From: Marinomonas vulgaris
GTDB lineage: Bacteria; Pseudomonadota; Gammaproteobacteria; Pseudomonadales; Marinomonadaceae
DNA: 64,000 nt
Assembly (NCBI RefSeq): GCF_018145875.1
Contig: NZ_JAGSSV010000010.1
Coordinates: forward strand, 43,049 to 107,048
Direction of reading: 5' to 3'
Both the position numbers and the translations under genes were made by a program. Below the pieces are notes generated by a model, which did no database searches, was not told the DNA's origin, and saw only the letters and a list, made by a program, of their open reading frames with translations. This document shows positions 7,476-16,391 of the stretch, piece by piece. The first letter of the stretch is position 1, and the number at the start of each line of letters is the position of its first letter.

Positions 7476-9299
7476 ATGCTCCAAGATATAAGAGATAAGT
7501 CACAAGGTATTGTGGTAAAGATCATAGTCGGTTTTATCGTTGTGACTTTTGCTCTATTTGGCGTAGACGCCTTGGTTCAAAGTTTCAGTTCATCGGATAC
7601 CGTAGCTGAAGTAGATGGGGTCGAAATTAGCCGCACTCAAATGCTACAAGGCGCAGAAACACAACGTCGTCAGTTAATTTCGATGATGGGTGGTCAAATC
7701 AATCCTGCCTTGTTAGAAGACAACCTTCTTCAACGTCGTGCGTTGGATGAACTGGTTCAGCGCATTGTTTTAGAGAATCAATCAGAGAAGTTAGGGCTTG
7801 GCGTATCGGATGATCAGGTGAACGCATATCTGCTGCAAGCGGAGCAATTTCAAACAGATGGCCAGTTTGATCAAAACAAATACCTAAACTTTATTAATTC
7901 CCTTGGTTTTACGCCTTTAGCTTTTCAACAACGTATTAAACAAGATGTATTAATACAGCAACCACGTAATGCTATTGCTGGTTCTGAGTTCGTTTTACCT
8001 TATGAAGTGGAGGCAGTGTCTAAACTGCAGTCACAAGAAAGATCATTTGATTATGTGTCTTTTTCATTGGCTGATGAAGCGGAAAACATCAGTGTGACAG
8101 ACGATGAGCTCAAAGCCTATTATGATGCCAACAAAGACAGTTTTAAAACGCCTGAACAGGTAAAAGTTGACTATGTCTTGATTTCGTCAGAAGACTTTTA
8201 CAACAAGGTGTCAGTAACAGACGAAGAGTTGCAACAAGCGTATCAGGCGTCCATCTCTGATTTGGCGCAAGAAGAGCGCTCTGCCTCTCATATTTTGTTC
8301 GAAACGTCGGATCGCACCGATGCTGAAGCACAAAGCTTATTAGACGAAGTGCAAGCCAAACTCGATGCTGGCGAAAGTTTTGCCGAGCTTGCTGCACAAT
8401 ATTCTGATGATATTGGTTCCAAAGACGACGGCGGTAATCTAGGGTACGTTGAAGCTGGCATGATAGACACTGCTTTCGACGATGCGCTTTTTTCAATGGT
8501 AAAAGGCGATGTTCGATCTGTTAAAACGCAGTTTGGTTATCATTTGATTCAACTGAACGACATCACATCGGCTGAGTTACCTAGTTTTGCGTCTTTAGAA
8601 GACGAGCTAAAACAGGGTTTAATGCAAGACAAAGCGCGAGATGCGTTGTTGACGGCTCACGAAGACATTACAGATCTAGCTTATGCCAGCGACAAGCTAG
8701 ACATCCTTGCTAAGGAATACGGTGTTGATGTAAAGCAGAGCGGTTATTTTGGTCGCGATGGTGGAATAGATGACGTAACTAGCAATGCGAGTGTTATCGC
8801 TGCTGCTTTCGATGTTGCTGTGCTTGAAGACAATCAAAACAGTGATTTGATTGAGCTGAGCGACGATCAAGTAGCAGTGATTCATTTGAATGATCACAAA
8901 TTAGAAGCTGTACAGCCGTTTGAAGAAACACTGGAAGAAGTGACTTCTGTTGTGGTCCAGCAAAAAGCGTTGGCGTCCTTGAAGCTTAAAGCAGAACAAG
9001 CAAAAGACGATGCAACGACAATTTGGTCTTCAGTGAGCGATGCTCAGCGTGGCCAAGATGAAATGGCGTCTTTGGCTTTCACCATGGCGCACCCAGAAGG
9101 CGCACCGGTAGTTGATATTAAAAACTTATCTAATGGCGATTTGGCGTTGATTCGTTTGACTAGTGTAAGTATGGGCAATATCGAGGTTCCAGAAGATCAG
9201 CAAGCGGCTTACGAGCGTTATTTGAGTCAAACTCAAGCGACTTTGAGCACGCAAGGTCAAGAAGATTTCTTGACGAATTCGGCGGTTATCGAAAGATAA
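7476..9299 (+). CDS. ppiD: PpiD-like periplasmic chaperone (SurA_N/parvulin rotamase)
   Basis: PpiD is anchored in the inner membrane at the SecYEG exit and assists folding of newly exported proteins. ATG 7476 is chosen because GGAGG ends 5 bases before it; this gives 607 residues (E. coli is 623). One N-terminal membrane segment (about residues 12-34) is followed by a SurA_N-like periplasmic region. A parvulin-type domain lies at about 265-370 (SASHILF, then DDGGNLGYVEAG, then TQFGYHLIQL). The parvulin of E. coli PpiD has little isomerase activity, so catalytic activity should not be assumed. It is closed by a strong terminator. Confidence 0.95.
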   Translation: MLQDIRDKSQGIVVKIIVGFIVVTFALFGVDALVQSFSSSDTVAEVDGVEISRTQMLQGAETQRRQLISMMGGQINPALLEDNLLQRRALDELVQRIVLENQSEKLGLGVSDDQVNAYLLQAEQFQTDGQFDQNKYLNFINSLGFTPLAFQQRIKQDVLIQQPRNAIAGSEFVLPYEVEAVSKLQSQERSFDYVSFSLADEAENISVTDDELKAYYDANKDSFKTPEQVKVDYVLISSEDFYNKVSVTDEELQQAYQASISDLAQEERSASHILFETSDRTDAEAQSLLDEVQAKLDAGESFAELAAQYSDDIGSKDDGGNLGYVEAGMIDTAFDDALFSMVKGDVRSVKTQFGYHLIQLNDITSAELPSFASLEDELKQGLMQDKARDALLTAHEDITDLAYASDKLDILAKEYGVDVKQSGYFGRDGGIDDVTSNASVIAAAFDVAVLEDNQNSDLIELSDDQVAVIHLNDHKLEAVQPFEETLEEVTSVVVQQKALASLKLKAEQAKDDATTIWSSVSDAQRGQDEMASLAFTMAHPEGAPVVDIKNLSNGDLALIRLTSVSMGNIEVPEDQQAAYERYLSQTQATLSTQGQEDFLTNSAVIER

Positions 9300-9354
9300 A
9301 AAGTTACGCTACTGGTCTAGTAAAGTAAAACGAGCGTCGTACATTGATCTCAAT

Positions 9355-9393
9355 AAAAAGCCACTTCACTGACAATGTGAAGTGGCTTTTTTT
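9355..9393. terminator. Bidirectional terminator between ppiD and the peroxidase gene
   Basis: AGCCACTTCAC (9359-9369) pairs perfectly with GTGAAGTGGCT (9377-9387). There is an A run on the left and a T run on the right, so it can serve both converging genes. Confidence 0.9.
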
Positions 9394-9429
9394 GTTTGAT
9401 TGGAAGCTGTTGAGGGTGTTTTGCTTGTT

Positions 9430-10350
9430 TTAAGCTGTCGTCAGTTCAGTGAACCAAGTATTTGACGGTATAAAGAAAGCTTGGCCAGTGGTCGCTTGTG
9501 TGTACTGCATCAGGTGATCGGTGTTGCCGTCTTCGTCACCCTTCACCATACTTTCTAACATGCGATTGAAAATCACCGGTGTTTTGCTGTAACTGGCAAA
9601 CATCAAGCCTTTTTCAGTCAAAGACGCAAAAGGCATGCTGTGACGAAGAATCTCTAAAGATTTGCCCTGCTCATCTTTTAGCGAGGTGCGCTTAGTGTGA
9701 GCGTGAACGGATTTTTCGCTCGAAGGGTACTCTTCGTTGTCGAACTTGGTTCGGCCGTAAGTATCTTCTTGAGTTTTCAGGTCTTGTTGTTCCCATTTAG
9801 CCAAATCATGTACAAAACGCATCAGGTTGAAATAAGACCCTTGGATAAAGCGTTCGTCTTCTTCGCCGACTAAGGCCACCGCTTTACGCTGTTCTCCTTC
9901 TGGGTTTTCAGTGCCATCCACAAAGCCCGTTAGGTCGCGGTTATCTAAGTATTTGAAGCCACTGACTTCTTCGACCAAGATAGCGTATTGGCTCAGTGTA
10001 GAATATAAGGCTTCGCCAAGTAGATAAGTTACATCACGTCGAGACGATCTTAAATGCAACACCATGTCCACGTCCGTTGAAGGGATTTGTATGTCTTTGC
10101 CCTCTATGGTCGGGAAGGGGGACAAATACTGAGGGCGCTGTGTGTCTAGCTCATCCCAAATTAGATGACTAAAACCAATGGCCGCATGCAAGTGGGCGTC
10201 GGCATAGTCCTGTTGATATTGCTCAACCACAGAGGGCAAGCTTGCGAGTGTGGTCTTCAGCGCAGAAAGGTCAGAGCGATCAAGGTTAAGAGTGATAAAC
10301 AGCGCATCGCTGGAGGCTTCTGCAATGATGCCGGATTGATAAGGGGTCAT
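9430..10350 (-). CDS. Dyp-type haem peroxidase (YfeX-like)
   Basis: DyP peroxidases are haem enzymes that oxidise substrates with hydrogen peroxide. The 306-residue product carries the diagnostic GxxDG motif (GFVDGTENP, Gly142-Asp145-Gly146), with Asp145 as the expected catalytic acid. The probable haem-ligand His216 lies in the VHAHTKR stretch. Length matches cytosolic YfeX-type members, and no signal peptide is seen. AAGGA precedes ATG 10350. It lies 45 bp behind batD on the same strand with no clear terminator between, so read-through from the Bat cluster is possible. The physiological substrate is unknown; no encapsulin gene is nearby. Confidence 0.93.
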   Translation of the reverse strand: MTPYQSGIIAEASSDALFITLNLDRSDLSALKTTLASLPSVVEQYQQDYADAHLHAAIGFSHLIWDELDTQRPQYLSPFPTIEGKDIQIPSTDVDMVLHLRSSRRDVTYLLGEALYSTLSQYAILVEEVSGFKYLDNRDLTGFVDGTENPEGEQRKAVALVGEEDERFIQGSYFNLMRFVHDLAKWEQQDLKTQEDTYGRTKFDNEEYPSSEKSVHAHTKRTSLKDEQGKSLEILRHSMPFASLTEKGLMFASYSKTPVIFNRMLESMVKGDEDGNTDHLMQYTQATTGQAFFIPSNTWFTELTTA

Positions 10351-10395
10351 TATGATGATCCTTCTGACAATGTGTAAGTGGGAAACACCCCAACT

Positions 10396-12240
10396 CTAAA
10401 AGTTAGGGTACAGTGTTTTGAGTTGACTCGCCTGCGAGGGCTTAGCGTAGCCGCTGGTGTATTCTTCAAGCGCATCGGCCAAAGGCTCGCCTTGCCATTC
10501 ATTGCTTGGGTTACTGGAATACATCATTAATTCGGCTTCCATTAAGAGTTGAGTCACTTGAACGCTGGTTAGCCGTTTTATGTCGTCTACGCTGCGGATT
10601 TCGTTGTCCCCCCAGCGGTGTCTAGCCCATTCTAGAAGGCTAGGTCGTAAAGAGGATAAATCATTCTGGCGACAACAGCTTATTAAGGCGTCAAATGCGC
10701 TGAATTCATCCACGGTATTGAGCGCGGCAAACTCTTGAAGTGTCGGTACATTAAGTTCAGCTTCCGGCGAGGGCTGGCGTTTTTTGAGCCAGATCCAAAC
10801 CCAAAGAGCCAGCATAACCGTTGTCAGCACAAGTAATCCGGCAATTAAATAGGATCGCACAGAAAAAGAGGTGTCGCCTTGTTCTGTGTTGATTGGAAAT
10901 GCGTCGTTATCTGGTGCGTTTCTCCTCGCTGATTCTGTTCCTGTCTGTGCTGTTGTTGCGCTAGACGGTGACGGTTTTTTGGCTAAAGAGATAGGCGCAA
11001 CAGATCGTGTTTGAGCGGGTAAAGGGTCACTGATTGGTGTTTTTGTAGGATTGCTGGCCGTAGGCAGCGGTGCAATGTTGATGGTCGGCGTCGTGGCAAT
11101 AACCGTTTGCAAGGCTCTTTGTTCGGTATCCCAATAGTTAATAGTGATATCAGGTAAGGTCAAAGGGCCTTCTTGGGTCGGAACCACCTCAATCACAATA
11201 AGCTGACGACCCACAACGCCATCGGCGCTTTTCTGAGTGTCGAATTCAGGGTTTTTAGGGTAAAGCTTATAGGCGCGGGTGCTGTTGAAATCGATCGGCG
11301 GAATTTGCTCTGGTAGCGCGCCTTTTGCCTGTACTTCAATAGTCCAAATTAGAGTGTCTCCTACTCGTGGAGAGTCGTTGGTTTTATCTAATGCCGTTGA
11401 GATTTTAACGCCTTGGCTGGGCAGCCAGGCTGTGCCTGAATAACTTGCTGGAATTGGCAATACCTGAATGTTCAAAGGCTCGCTTTGAACCTTGATCATG
11501 CGTCTGCCAGTGGATGTATTCACCATGGCTTGAATGCTCTGGGGCGGCAAGGTCAACAAACCACTGCGTTGTGGAAAGGCTAAGTATTCCCGAGTAATCA
11601 CCTGATATTGGGTGCCATTAACGGTTTGATAATTCATTTGATCATCGCTTAATCGCTCGACCACTAAATCTGGGTGCTCTGGCACAGAACGGTTGGCGTT
11701 TTGTAAGGCAACTGAGGTGAAAAGTTGTACGCTGATAATGGTTTCTTGCTGCAAATACGGCTCGATCTCAGACACATCGGTCTTGATCATTACAGGTGGG
11801 TTGCCATTGGCATCCAACAGTTGAGGAGAGTTCTTGATTACCAAGCGAATCGGTTCAGAGGCGTGATCGCCGATCTTGATTGGAGGGATTTCAAAGGTGC
11901 CAACAGATTTCGGCATCAAGCTGACGACCCAAAAATTCAGTGCCGTTGTCGTGCCTAAATTAAAGCTAAATTGGCTGTTTTGGCTTTTGCCTAAAATCGT
12001 GAAGTCTCGCTCTAATGGCGATAAATCAGGGCCGTTTCCAGTATCTGAAAAATCGGCCCTTAAGGTGAGCTGAACCACTTCATTTTCAACGGACACCGTT
12101 TTATTCAGCGATGCGCTGACAGTGTCAGCAAAAAGAGCATTGGAAAACAACAGACAAAGCAGAAGCATCACCGATGCCAAATAGACTCGATAGCGCGCGT
12201 CGTTGGCCTTGAAGGACGGTAAGTCGTGCTTTATTACCAT
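10396..12240 (-). CDS. batD: BatD-like membrane protein (oxygen-tolerance/aerotolerance family)
   Basis: This 614-residue protein has a signal-like hydrophobic start (about residues 20-38), a long periplasmic beta-rich part with NxTVSVENEVVQLTL-type repeats as in BatD, a Ser/Pro/Thr-rich linker (about 385-450), and a single membrane helix near residue 465 followed by a cytoplasmic tail. It is the last gene of the MoxR/Bat cluster and overlaps the upstream gene by 7 bp. BatD proteins in Bacteroides and Leptospira have been linked to aerotolerance or stress survival, but the molecular role is unknown. Assignment rests on architecture and context. Confidence 0.85.
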   Translation of the reverse strand: MVIKHDLPSFKANDARYRVYLASVMLLLCLLFSNALFADTVSASLNKTVSVENEVVQLTLRADFSDTGNGPDLSPLERDFTILGKSQNSQFSFNLGTTTALNFWVVSLMPKSVGTFEIPPIKIGDHASEPIRLVIKNSPQLLDANGNPPVMIKTDVSEIEPYLQQETIISVQLFTSVALQNANRSVPEHPDLVVERLSDDQMNYQTVNGTQYQVITREYLAFPQRSGLLTLPPQSIQAMVNTSTGRRMIKVQSEPLNIQVLPIPASYSGTAWLPSQGVKISTALDKTNDSPRVGDTLIWTIEVQAKGALPEQIPPIDFNSTRAYKLYPKNPEFDTQKSADGVVGRQLIVIEVVPTQEGPLTLPDITINYWDTEQRALQTVIATTPTINIAPLPTASNPTKTPISDPLPAQTRSVAPISLAKKPSPSSATTAQTGTESARRNAPDNDAFPINTEQGDTSFSVRSYLIAGLLVLTTVMLALWVWIWLKKRQPSPEAELNVPTLQEFAALNTVDEFSAFDALISCCRQNDLSSLRPSLLEWARHRWGDNEIRSVDDIKRLTSVQVTQLLMEAELMMYSSNPSNEWQGEPLADALEEYTSGYAKPSQASQLKTLYPNF

Positions 12241-13991
12241 GGGTCTTGCTTATCCTCTTGAGTGAATTGCTGTTCGTTGCGTCGTTCTTGATGTAAGTAC
12301 CAGAGCTTACGTTGCAGTAATAACCCAGGGTCGTCTTGAATTTGTCGTAGCCATTGATCAAGTGCCTGCTGTTCTTCTTGATTTAGCGGCGTGTTCTGAT
12401 CGAGTGGCGTGTCCTTAGCATCCTCTTGCTTATTATCCTCAGGTGTTTTGTTTTTGTCTTGTTTTTCAGGCGTTTTATTGTCATTTTTTTCGTCAGACGG
12501 TGGGTTCTGAGTGTTTTTATTTTCAGTATCGGAGTCCGAATTTTGCTCTTTGTTGTCAGGATTTGAATTATCTTGGGAATCCTGTTGCTCTGATTCTTGG
12601 TTTTGCTCTTGCTCTTGCTCTTGCTCTTGTTGCTGTTGCTGCTGAGCTTGTTGTTTCACGTACTCTAGATTTTCTCGGGCGGCGTCTAAATCTGGGTCTT
12701 GTTCTAAAGCCGTTTCATAGGCCTCAATGGCGCCTTGAAGGTCACCAGACAAAGCAAGGGCATTGCCTAAATTGTAGTTTTCGGCGGCGCTTCGCTGGTC
12801 TAGTGACGTTAGGGTTTGAATGGTTGAATCGTAGTTTTCCAGCGCATAAGACGACGCCGCCTTCCATTTTGGCTGTTCAAAATAGCGGTCTGCCGTTGCC
12901 CAATCGCCTTGGTCGACCGCTTGTTGGCCTTTTTGATCGGGGGTGAGAAACCACTCTAGCGGTGACGCTTGCAGTGAATCAAGGGGCAAAAAGCCCACAC
13001 TGAGCAGCAACGCAAACACAGCACCACGACGAAATTGAAACGCTAGCCAAATCAATAAGGGCAAGGCAAACCAGTGACCTTGTTCCACCCAGTGAATGCT
13101 TTTGTTTCGTGCTTGTTGCGTTTGCTCATTGCTGAGCGTATTGCGAGTGATGACGGACAGATCTTGCGGTGAGAGTCGTCCTCGATAAAAGCGACCGCCC
13201 ACTTTCTCCGTAAAGGCACTGAGTTCTGAAATGGGGGTGGAAGCGACAATGTTTTTGCCGTTACGTTTGAGAATCTGCCCGTCCGGTAGCTGTATTACTG
13301 CTCCTGCTTGAGTACCAATTGCCACGAGGTCTAGAGTGATTGCGTAATCGGCTAAGCGCTTAGGGATCTCGACTCGGTCTTTATCAGTTATCTCATCGGT
13401 TAAAATAATCAGGTGTAATGCTTGTTGTTTATCTTTGTGTAAGGATAAAGCCGTCTCGATGCCGCTGGTTAAGTTACTGCCGTAGGTGGGCATAATGATC
13501 GGATCGAGCGCCAATAAAAAATGGGTGATGGTTTCCCTGTCTTGACTAAAAGGGCTGATCACAAACCCTTCTCCCGCGAACGCCACGAGTGCCATTTCGC
13601 CATCTTTGTTCTGCGCCAAAATATCGCGAATGGTTTGCTTCAGTTGAGTTTGGCGATTAGGCGTAATGTCAGTGGCGTACATGGACAGCGACTGATCAAC
13701 CACCAGTACGGTCTTTTGAGTACTTTCAAACATGGTAGTGGGAGCTTTTGTCCAGCTGATCCCCGCCAGACCAATCCAACATAAAGAAACGCAAATCAAT
13801 CCTAACCACCTCACCACACGAGGCGAAGAGGATTTGTACACCAGATGCGGCATCAAATGATCATCGATGAGATGTTTCAAAGGGCGCTGACCGTCACTGT
13901 GGCGGATAAAATACAAGCTTACTACCCAAGTGATGGGCAGGCACAATAGCCAAAAAGGGCGTTCAAAATGAATCAAATCAAAGAGCGTCAT
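12234..13991 (-). CDS. VWA-TPR fusion membrane protein (BatB/BatC-like)
   Basis: This 585-residue protein has two N-terminal membrane helices (about 12-30 and 60-80), a von Willebrand A domain with a metal-ion site DQSLS at Asp99-Ser103, and a further membrane segment near residue 310. TPR repeats follow at about 385-460 (YNLGNALALSGDLQGAIEAY). The tail is a very polar Gln/Glu/Asn/Asp/Lys-rich stretch (about 462-550). Separate BatB (VWA) and BatC (TPR) proteins of other bacteria are thus fused here, a layout common in gammaproteobacteria. It overlaps its neighbours at both ends (ATGA overlap with the gene before), implying translational coupling. It probably forms a membrane complex with the other VWA protein and BatD. 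Confidence 0.87.
   Translation of the reverse strand: MTLFDLIHFERPFWLLCLPITWVVSLYFIRHSDGQRPLKHLIDDHLMPHLVYKSSSPRVVRWLGLICVSLCWIGLAGISWTKAPTTMFESTQKTVLVVDQSLSMYATDITPNRQTQLKQTIRDILAQNKDGEMALVAFAGEGFVISPFSQDRETITHFLLALDPIIMPTYGSNLTSGIETALSLHKDKQQALHLIILTDEITDKDRVEIPKRLADYAITLDLVAIGTQAGAVIQLPDGQILKRNGKNIVASTPISELSAFTEKVGGRFYRGRLSPQDLSVITRNTLSNEQTQQARNKSIHWVEQGHWFALPLLIWLAFQFRRGAVFALLLSVGFLPLDSLQASPLEWFLTPDQKGQQAVDQGDWATADRYFEQPKWKAASSYALENYDSTIQTLTSLDQRSAAENYNLGNALALSGDLQGAIEAYETALEQDPDLDAARENLEYVKQQAQQQQQQEQEQEQEQNQESEQQDSQDNSNPDNKEQNSDSDTENKNTQNPPSDEKNDNKTPEKQDKNKTPEDNKQEDAKDTPLDQNTPLNQEEQQALDQWLRQIQDDPGLLLQRKLWYLHQERRNEQQFTQEDKQDPW
12605..12628. repeat. Hexanucleotide tandem repeat inside the VWA-TPR gene
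   Basis: GCTCTT is repeated four times in a row (minus strand: alternating Gln-Glu codons), next to a run of CTG/TTG-type codons for Gln. Because the unit is 6 bp, slippage would lengthen or shorten the Gln/Glu linker without shifting frame. Confidence 0.9.
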
Positions 13992-14986
13992 TGATGTTTG
14001 CCTCTTTGCCAGTTAATCGGCTTGCTGATTAGCGCAGACAGGGCAACGAACAGCAAGGCAGCCAAACCAAGCCAATGAAACAAACTGGTTAAAGGACGTT
14101 GCCAAACGTCTTCTGTCGGCGTTGGTTCTAAGGCGTCCAGTGTTTGATATATTGCCTGAAGGTCTTCTGTACTTTTGGCGCGGAAATATTCGCCGCCGGT
14201 TTGAGCAGCGATGTTACGCAACAAGGTTTCGTCTAGGTCGCTGGAAGGGTTTACCACTTTGGCGCCAAAAAAACTTTGCACCACCATGCTCTCAGCACCC
14301 ATGCCGATGGTGTGTATGCGTACATTTTGCGCTTGAGCGAAAGCGGCGGCCTGCTCAGGTTGCACGCGGCCTGCGGTGTTGGCTCCGTCTGTCATTAATA
14401 TCAATACTTTTTTATCGGAGGGTTTGTCTTCCAAGCGCTTTATGCCTAATCCGATGGCATCGCCAATGGCCGTTTGTTCGCCAGCGAAGCCAATTTGCGC
14501 TTCTTGAACTAATTGATTGATGGTGTCGGTATCAAAACTCAGCGGCGCTTGTAAATAGGCTTTGGTACCAAAAACGATAATGCCTACTCGGTCGCCGCGT
14601 CGCGCCTGAATGAAGTCGGCCAGCACGGATTTCGCTGTATCGAGGCGATTTGCGGGTTGATCATTCAGCACCATGTCGGACACCTGCATACTGCCGGATA
14701 AATCCAAGGCGATTAGTAGATCCCGACCGGACGGCGTTACCTTGGTCGGCTCGCCAAGCCAGATCGGTTGAGCGATGGCCAATATCAATAGCACCCAAGC
14801 GACGAATAAACAGATGGCTTGATTTGGCGGTCGCTTGGTGGTGATGGCCTTGTCTTGATATTGCATCAGTTGTGCGGTGCTGTTCCACCAAAGAGCGTCT
14901 TCTTTTGGGGTTGCCTTGGGCAAAAAACGCATTAATAAAGGCAACGGCAAGAGGAGTAAGCACCATGGCCAAGTCAATTCAAGCAT
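13988..14986 (-). CDS. batA: VWA-domain membrane protein (BatA-like)
   Basis: The 332-residue product has N-terminal hydrophobic helices (about 6-22 and 57-74), a von Willebrand A domain with the metal site DLSGS (Asp95-Ser99) and the later LILMTDGAN strand, and a C-terminal membrane helix (about 305-322). It matches the BatA/aerotolerance family. It overlaps the DUF4381 gene by 8 bp and the VWA-TPR gene by 4 bp. VWA proteins of this kind are expected partners of the MoxR AAA+ ATPase encoded upstream. Confidence 0.88.
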   Translation of the reverse strand: MLELTWPWCLLLLPLPLLMRFLPKATPKEDALWWNSTAQLMQYQDKAITTKRPPNQAICLFVAWVLLILAIAQPIWLGEPTKVTPSGRDLLIALDLSGSMQVSDMVLNDQPANRLDTAKSVLADFIQARRGDRVGIIVFGTKAYLQAPLSFDTDTINQLVQEAQIGFAGEQTAIGDAIGLGIKRLEDKPSDKKVLILMTDGANTAGRVQPEQAAAFAQAQNVRIHTIGMGAESMVVQSFFGAKVVNPSSDLDETLLRNIAAQTGGEYFRAKSTEDLQAIYQTLDALEPTPTEDVWQRPLTSLFHWLGLAALLFVALSALISKPINWQRGKHQ

Positions 14987-15458
14987 GGTGTTTCCTTATC
15001 CAAAACAGGGTGACGGCAATCATGTCGGCGCGTTGTTGCTCGTTGAGCTCTATCACTGGTCGATAAGGCCCATCGATAAACCCAGCGCCAAGAGAAGAAA
15101 AGCGTTTTTTGCCGGGTAGTTGCTCGTCGAGTTGGGCAAACAGTTGGGCGCTGGGCAATGATACGAGGTGCTGCTTTCCTTCGCTGACTAGGCAACGTCG
15201 AACCATTTCGTGACACAGTAAGAGGCTCTCTTTGTCGCTCAGCTCGGCTATGCTTTGTGTAATGGCCTGACACGCTTCTCGTCGATAGGTACGTTTTTGA
15301 TGACGTTTATAATAAAAAGCACCAAGCGCCGTGATGGCGATAAGTAAGGCAGCGACCAGCAACCAAGTCCACCACACAGGAGGCCACATGGGGATGTTAT
15401 CGGGCAGTAAATACGCTTTATTCGGCAATTCAAGAGGCGGCGTTGGGGTGTTTTCCAT
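14979..15458 (-). CDS. DUF4381 single-pass membrane protein
   Basis: This 159-residue protein begins with a Pro-rich segment ending in MWPPVWWTWLLVAALLIA, a membrane helix preceded by the Pro/Trp motif typical of DUF4381. A cytoplasmic domain of about 100 residues follows. The start codon overlaps the stop of the DUF58 gene (TAATG), and the 3' end overlaps batA. DUF4381 proteins are regularly found between DUF58 and VWA genes in MoxR clusters; their function is unknown. Confidence 0.85.
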   Translation of the reverse strand: MENTPTPPLELPNKAYLLPDNIPMWPPVWWTWLLVAALLIAITALGAFYYKRHQKRTYRREACQAITQSIAELSDKESLLLCHEMVRRCLVSEGKQHLVSLPSAQLFAQLDEQLPGKKRFSSLGAGFIDGPYRPVIELNEQQRADMIAVTLFWIRKHHA

Positions 15459-16366
15459 TAACGTAATGCTCCTTTTGCCAATAAGGTGCGAGCAATCTTT
15501 TCCGGCGATTCGTTTAAATCAAACACATAATGCTCAATGCCCAAGAGAGACAGGCGATGTTTGAATCTGGCATTGCTGGCAAAAAAGTCTGCCTTGGCCT
15601 GTTGAATACCTGATTCAGTCACTGAGATACGCTGAATGCCAAAGCCGCTGGTCATTTGGTAGTGTCCGGCGGGTAAATTAAAGGCGTGGCTGTCGATGAT
15701 TTGTACCCAGTGAACGCGGTTGTGTTTGGCCAGTTGCCACAAGGCAGCTTCTTCTTTGTCGTCCCAATATTGTTTGTCCGTCAAGATGATCACATCTTTA
15801 TTGTGAGCGTGATGAATCAAGGGGCTGCCTGTCCAAATACTGTCGGCAGTGTATTTGTCTGCCCTATGGCTCAAAGCCGTGGCGTTTTTGAGTTGTGCTA
15901 GCAGCACAGACAACGATTGTGTGTTACCGCTGGTCTGATGCTGAGCACCGTAGGTTAGGCGGTAAGACAAAGCATCGCCTTGTTGCTTGGATCGCCACGC
16001 GATCAGCCCTGCTAGTTGAGCGAATCGTGTTGAAATAAAGGTGTGTTTTGTGCCGAAGTAAGCGCTAGGAGAAAGGTCCATGAGCAAAAGTCGCTGGTGG
16101 TCATTTTCTTGCGCGTACAAACGGGTATGAGCTTGGCCGGTGCGAGCCGTAACACGCCAGTCGATATGGCGTAAATCGTCGCTAGCTTGATAGGAGCGCA
16201 GTTCGAGCATTTCCATGCCGTGGCCTTTTTGTCGGGACCGACGTTCTCCTGTGGTTGCAGCAAATCGCATGGCTTTGGGCGCTCGACCAAGGTGCTTTGC
16301 ATAATGAGCGAGCAAAGCAAAATGCGTGTCGTCCAGTTCGGGGGAAGGGGCTAATAATGGGTTCAT
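15458..16366 (-). CDS. DUF58 domain protein of the MoxR cluster
   Basis: This 302-residue soluble protein has the DUF58 signature LRSYQASDDLRHIDWRVTAR near residues 55-75, followed by a VWA-like fold (RLLLMDLS and VIILTDKQYW strands). DUF58 proteins are the most constant neighbours of MoxR ATPases, and this one lies 25 bp after moxR and is coupled to DUF4381. They are thought to act in assembling or activating protein complexes, but no reaction is established. Confidence 0.9.
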   Translation of the reverse strand: MNPLLAPSPELDDTHFALLAHYAKHLGRAPKAMRFAATTGERRSRQKGHGMEMLELRSYQASDDLRHIDWRVTARTGQAHTRLYAQENDHQRLLLMDLSPSAYFGTKHTFISTRFAQLAGLIAWRSKQQGDALSYRLTYGAQHQTSGNTQSLSVLLAQLKNATALSHRADKYTADSIWTGSPLIHHAHNKDVIILTDKQYWDDKEEAALWQLAKHNRVHWVQIIDSHAFNLPAGHYQMTSGFGIQRISVTESGIQQAKADFFASNARFKHRLSLLGIEHYVFDLNESPEKIARTLLAKGALR

Positions 16367-16391
16367 AGGCCAATCATCGACTCAATGACCC

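Noticed and set aside
9430..10350. Encapsulin-associated Dyp peroxidase
   Set aside because: No encapsulin shell gene beside it and no obvious C-terminal targeting tail.
12443..12946. 167-codon plus-strand frame opposite the VWA-TPR gene
   Set aside because: It arises from the low-complexity Gln/Glu codons of the real gene; its translation is hydrophobic nonsense without family resemblance.
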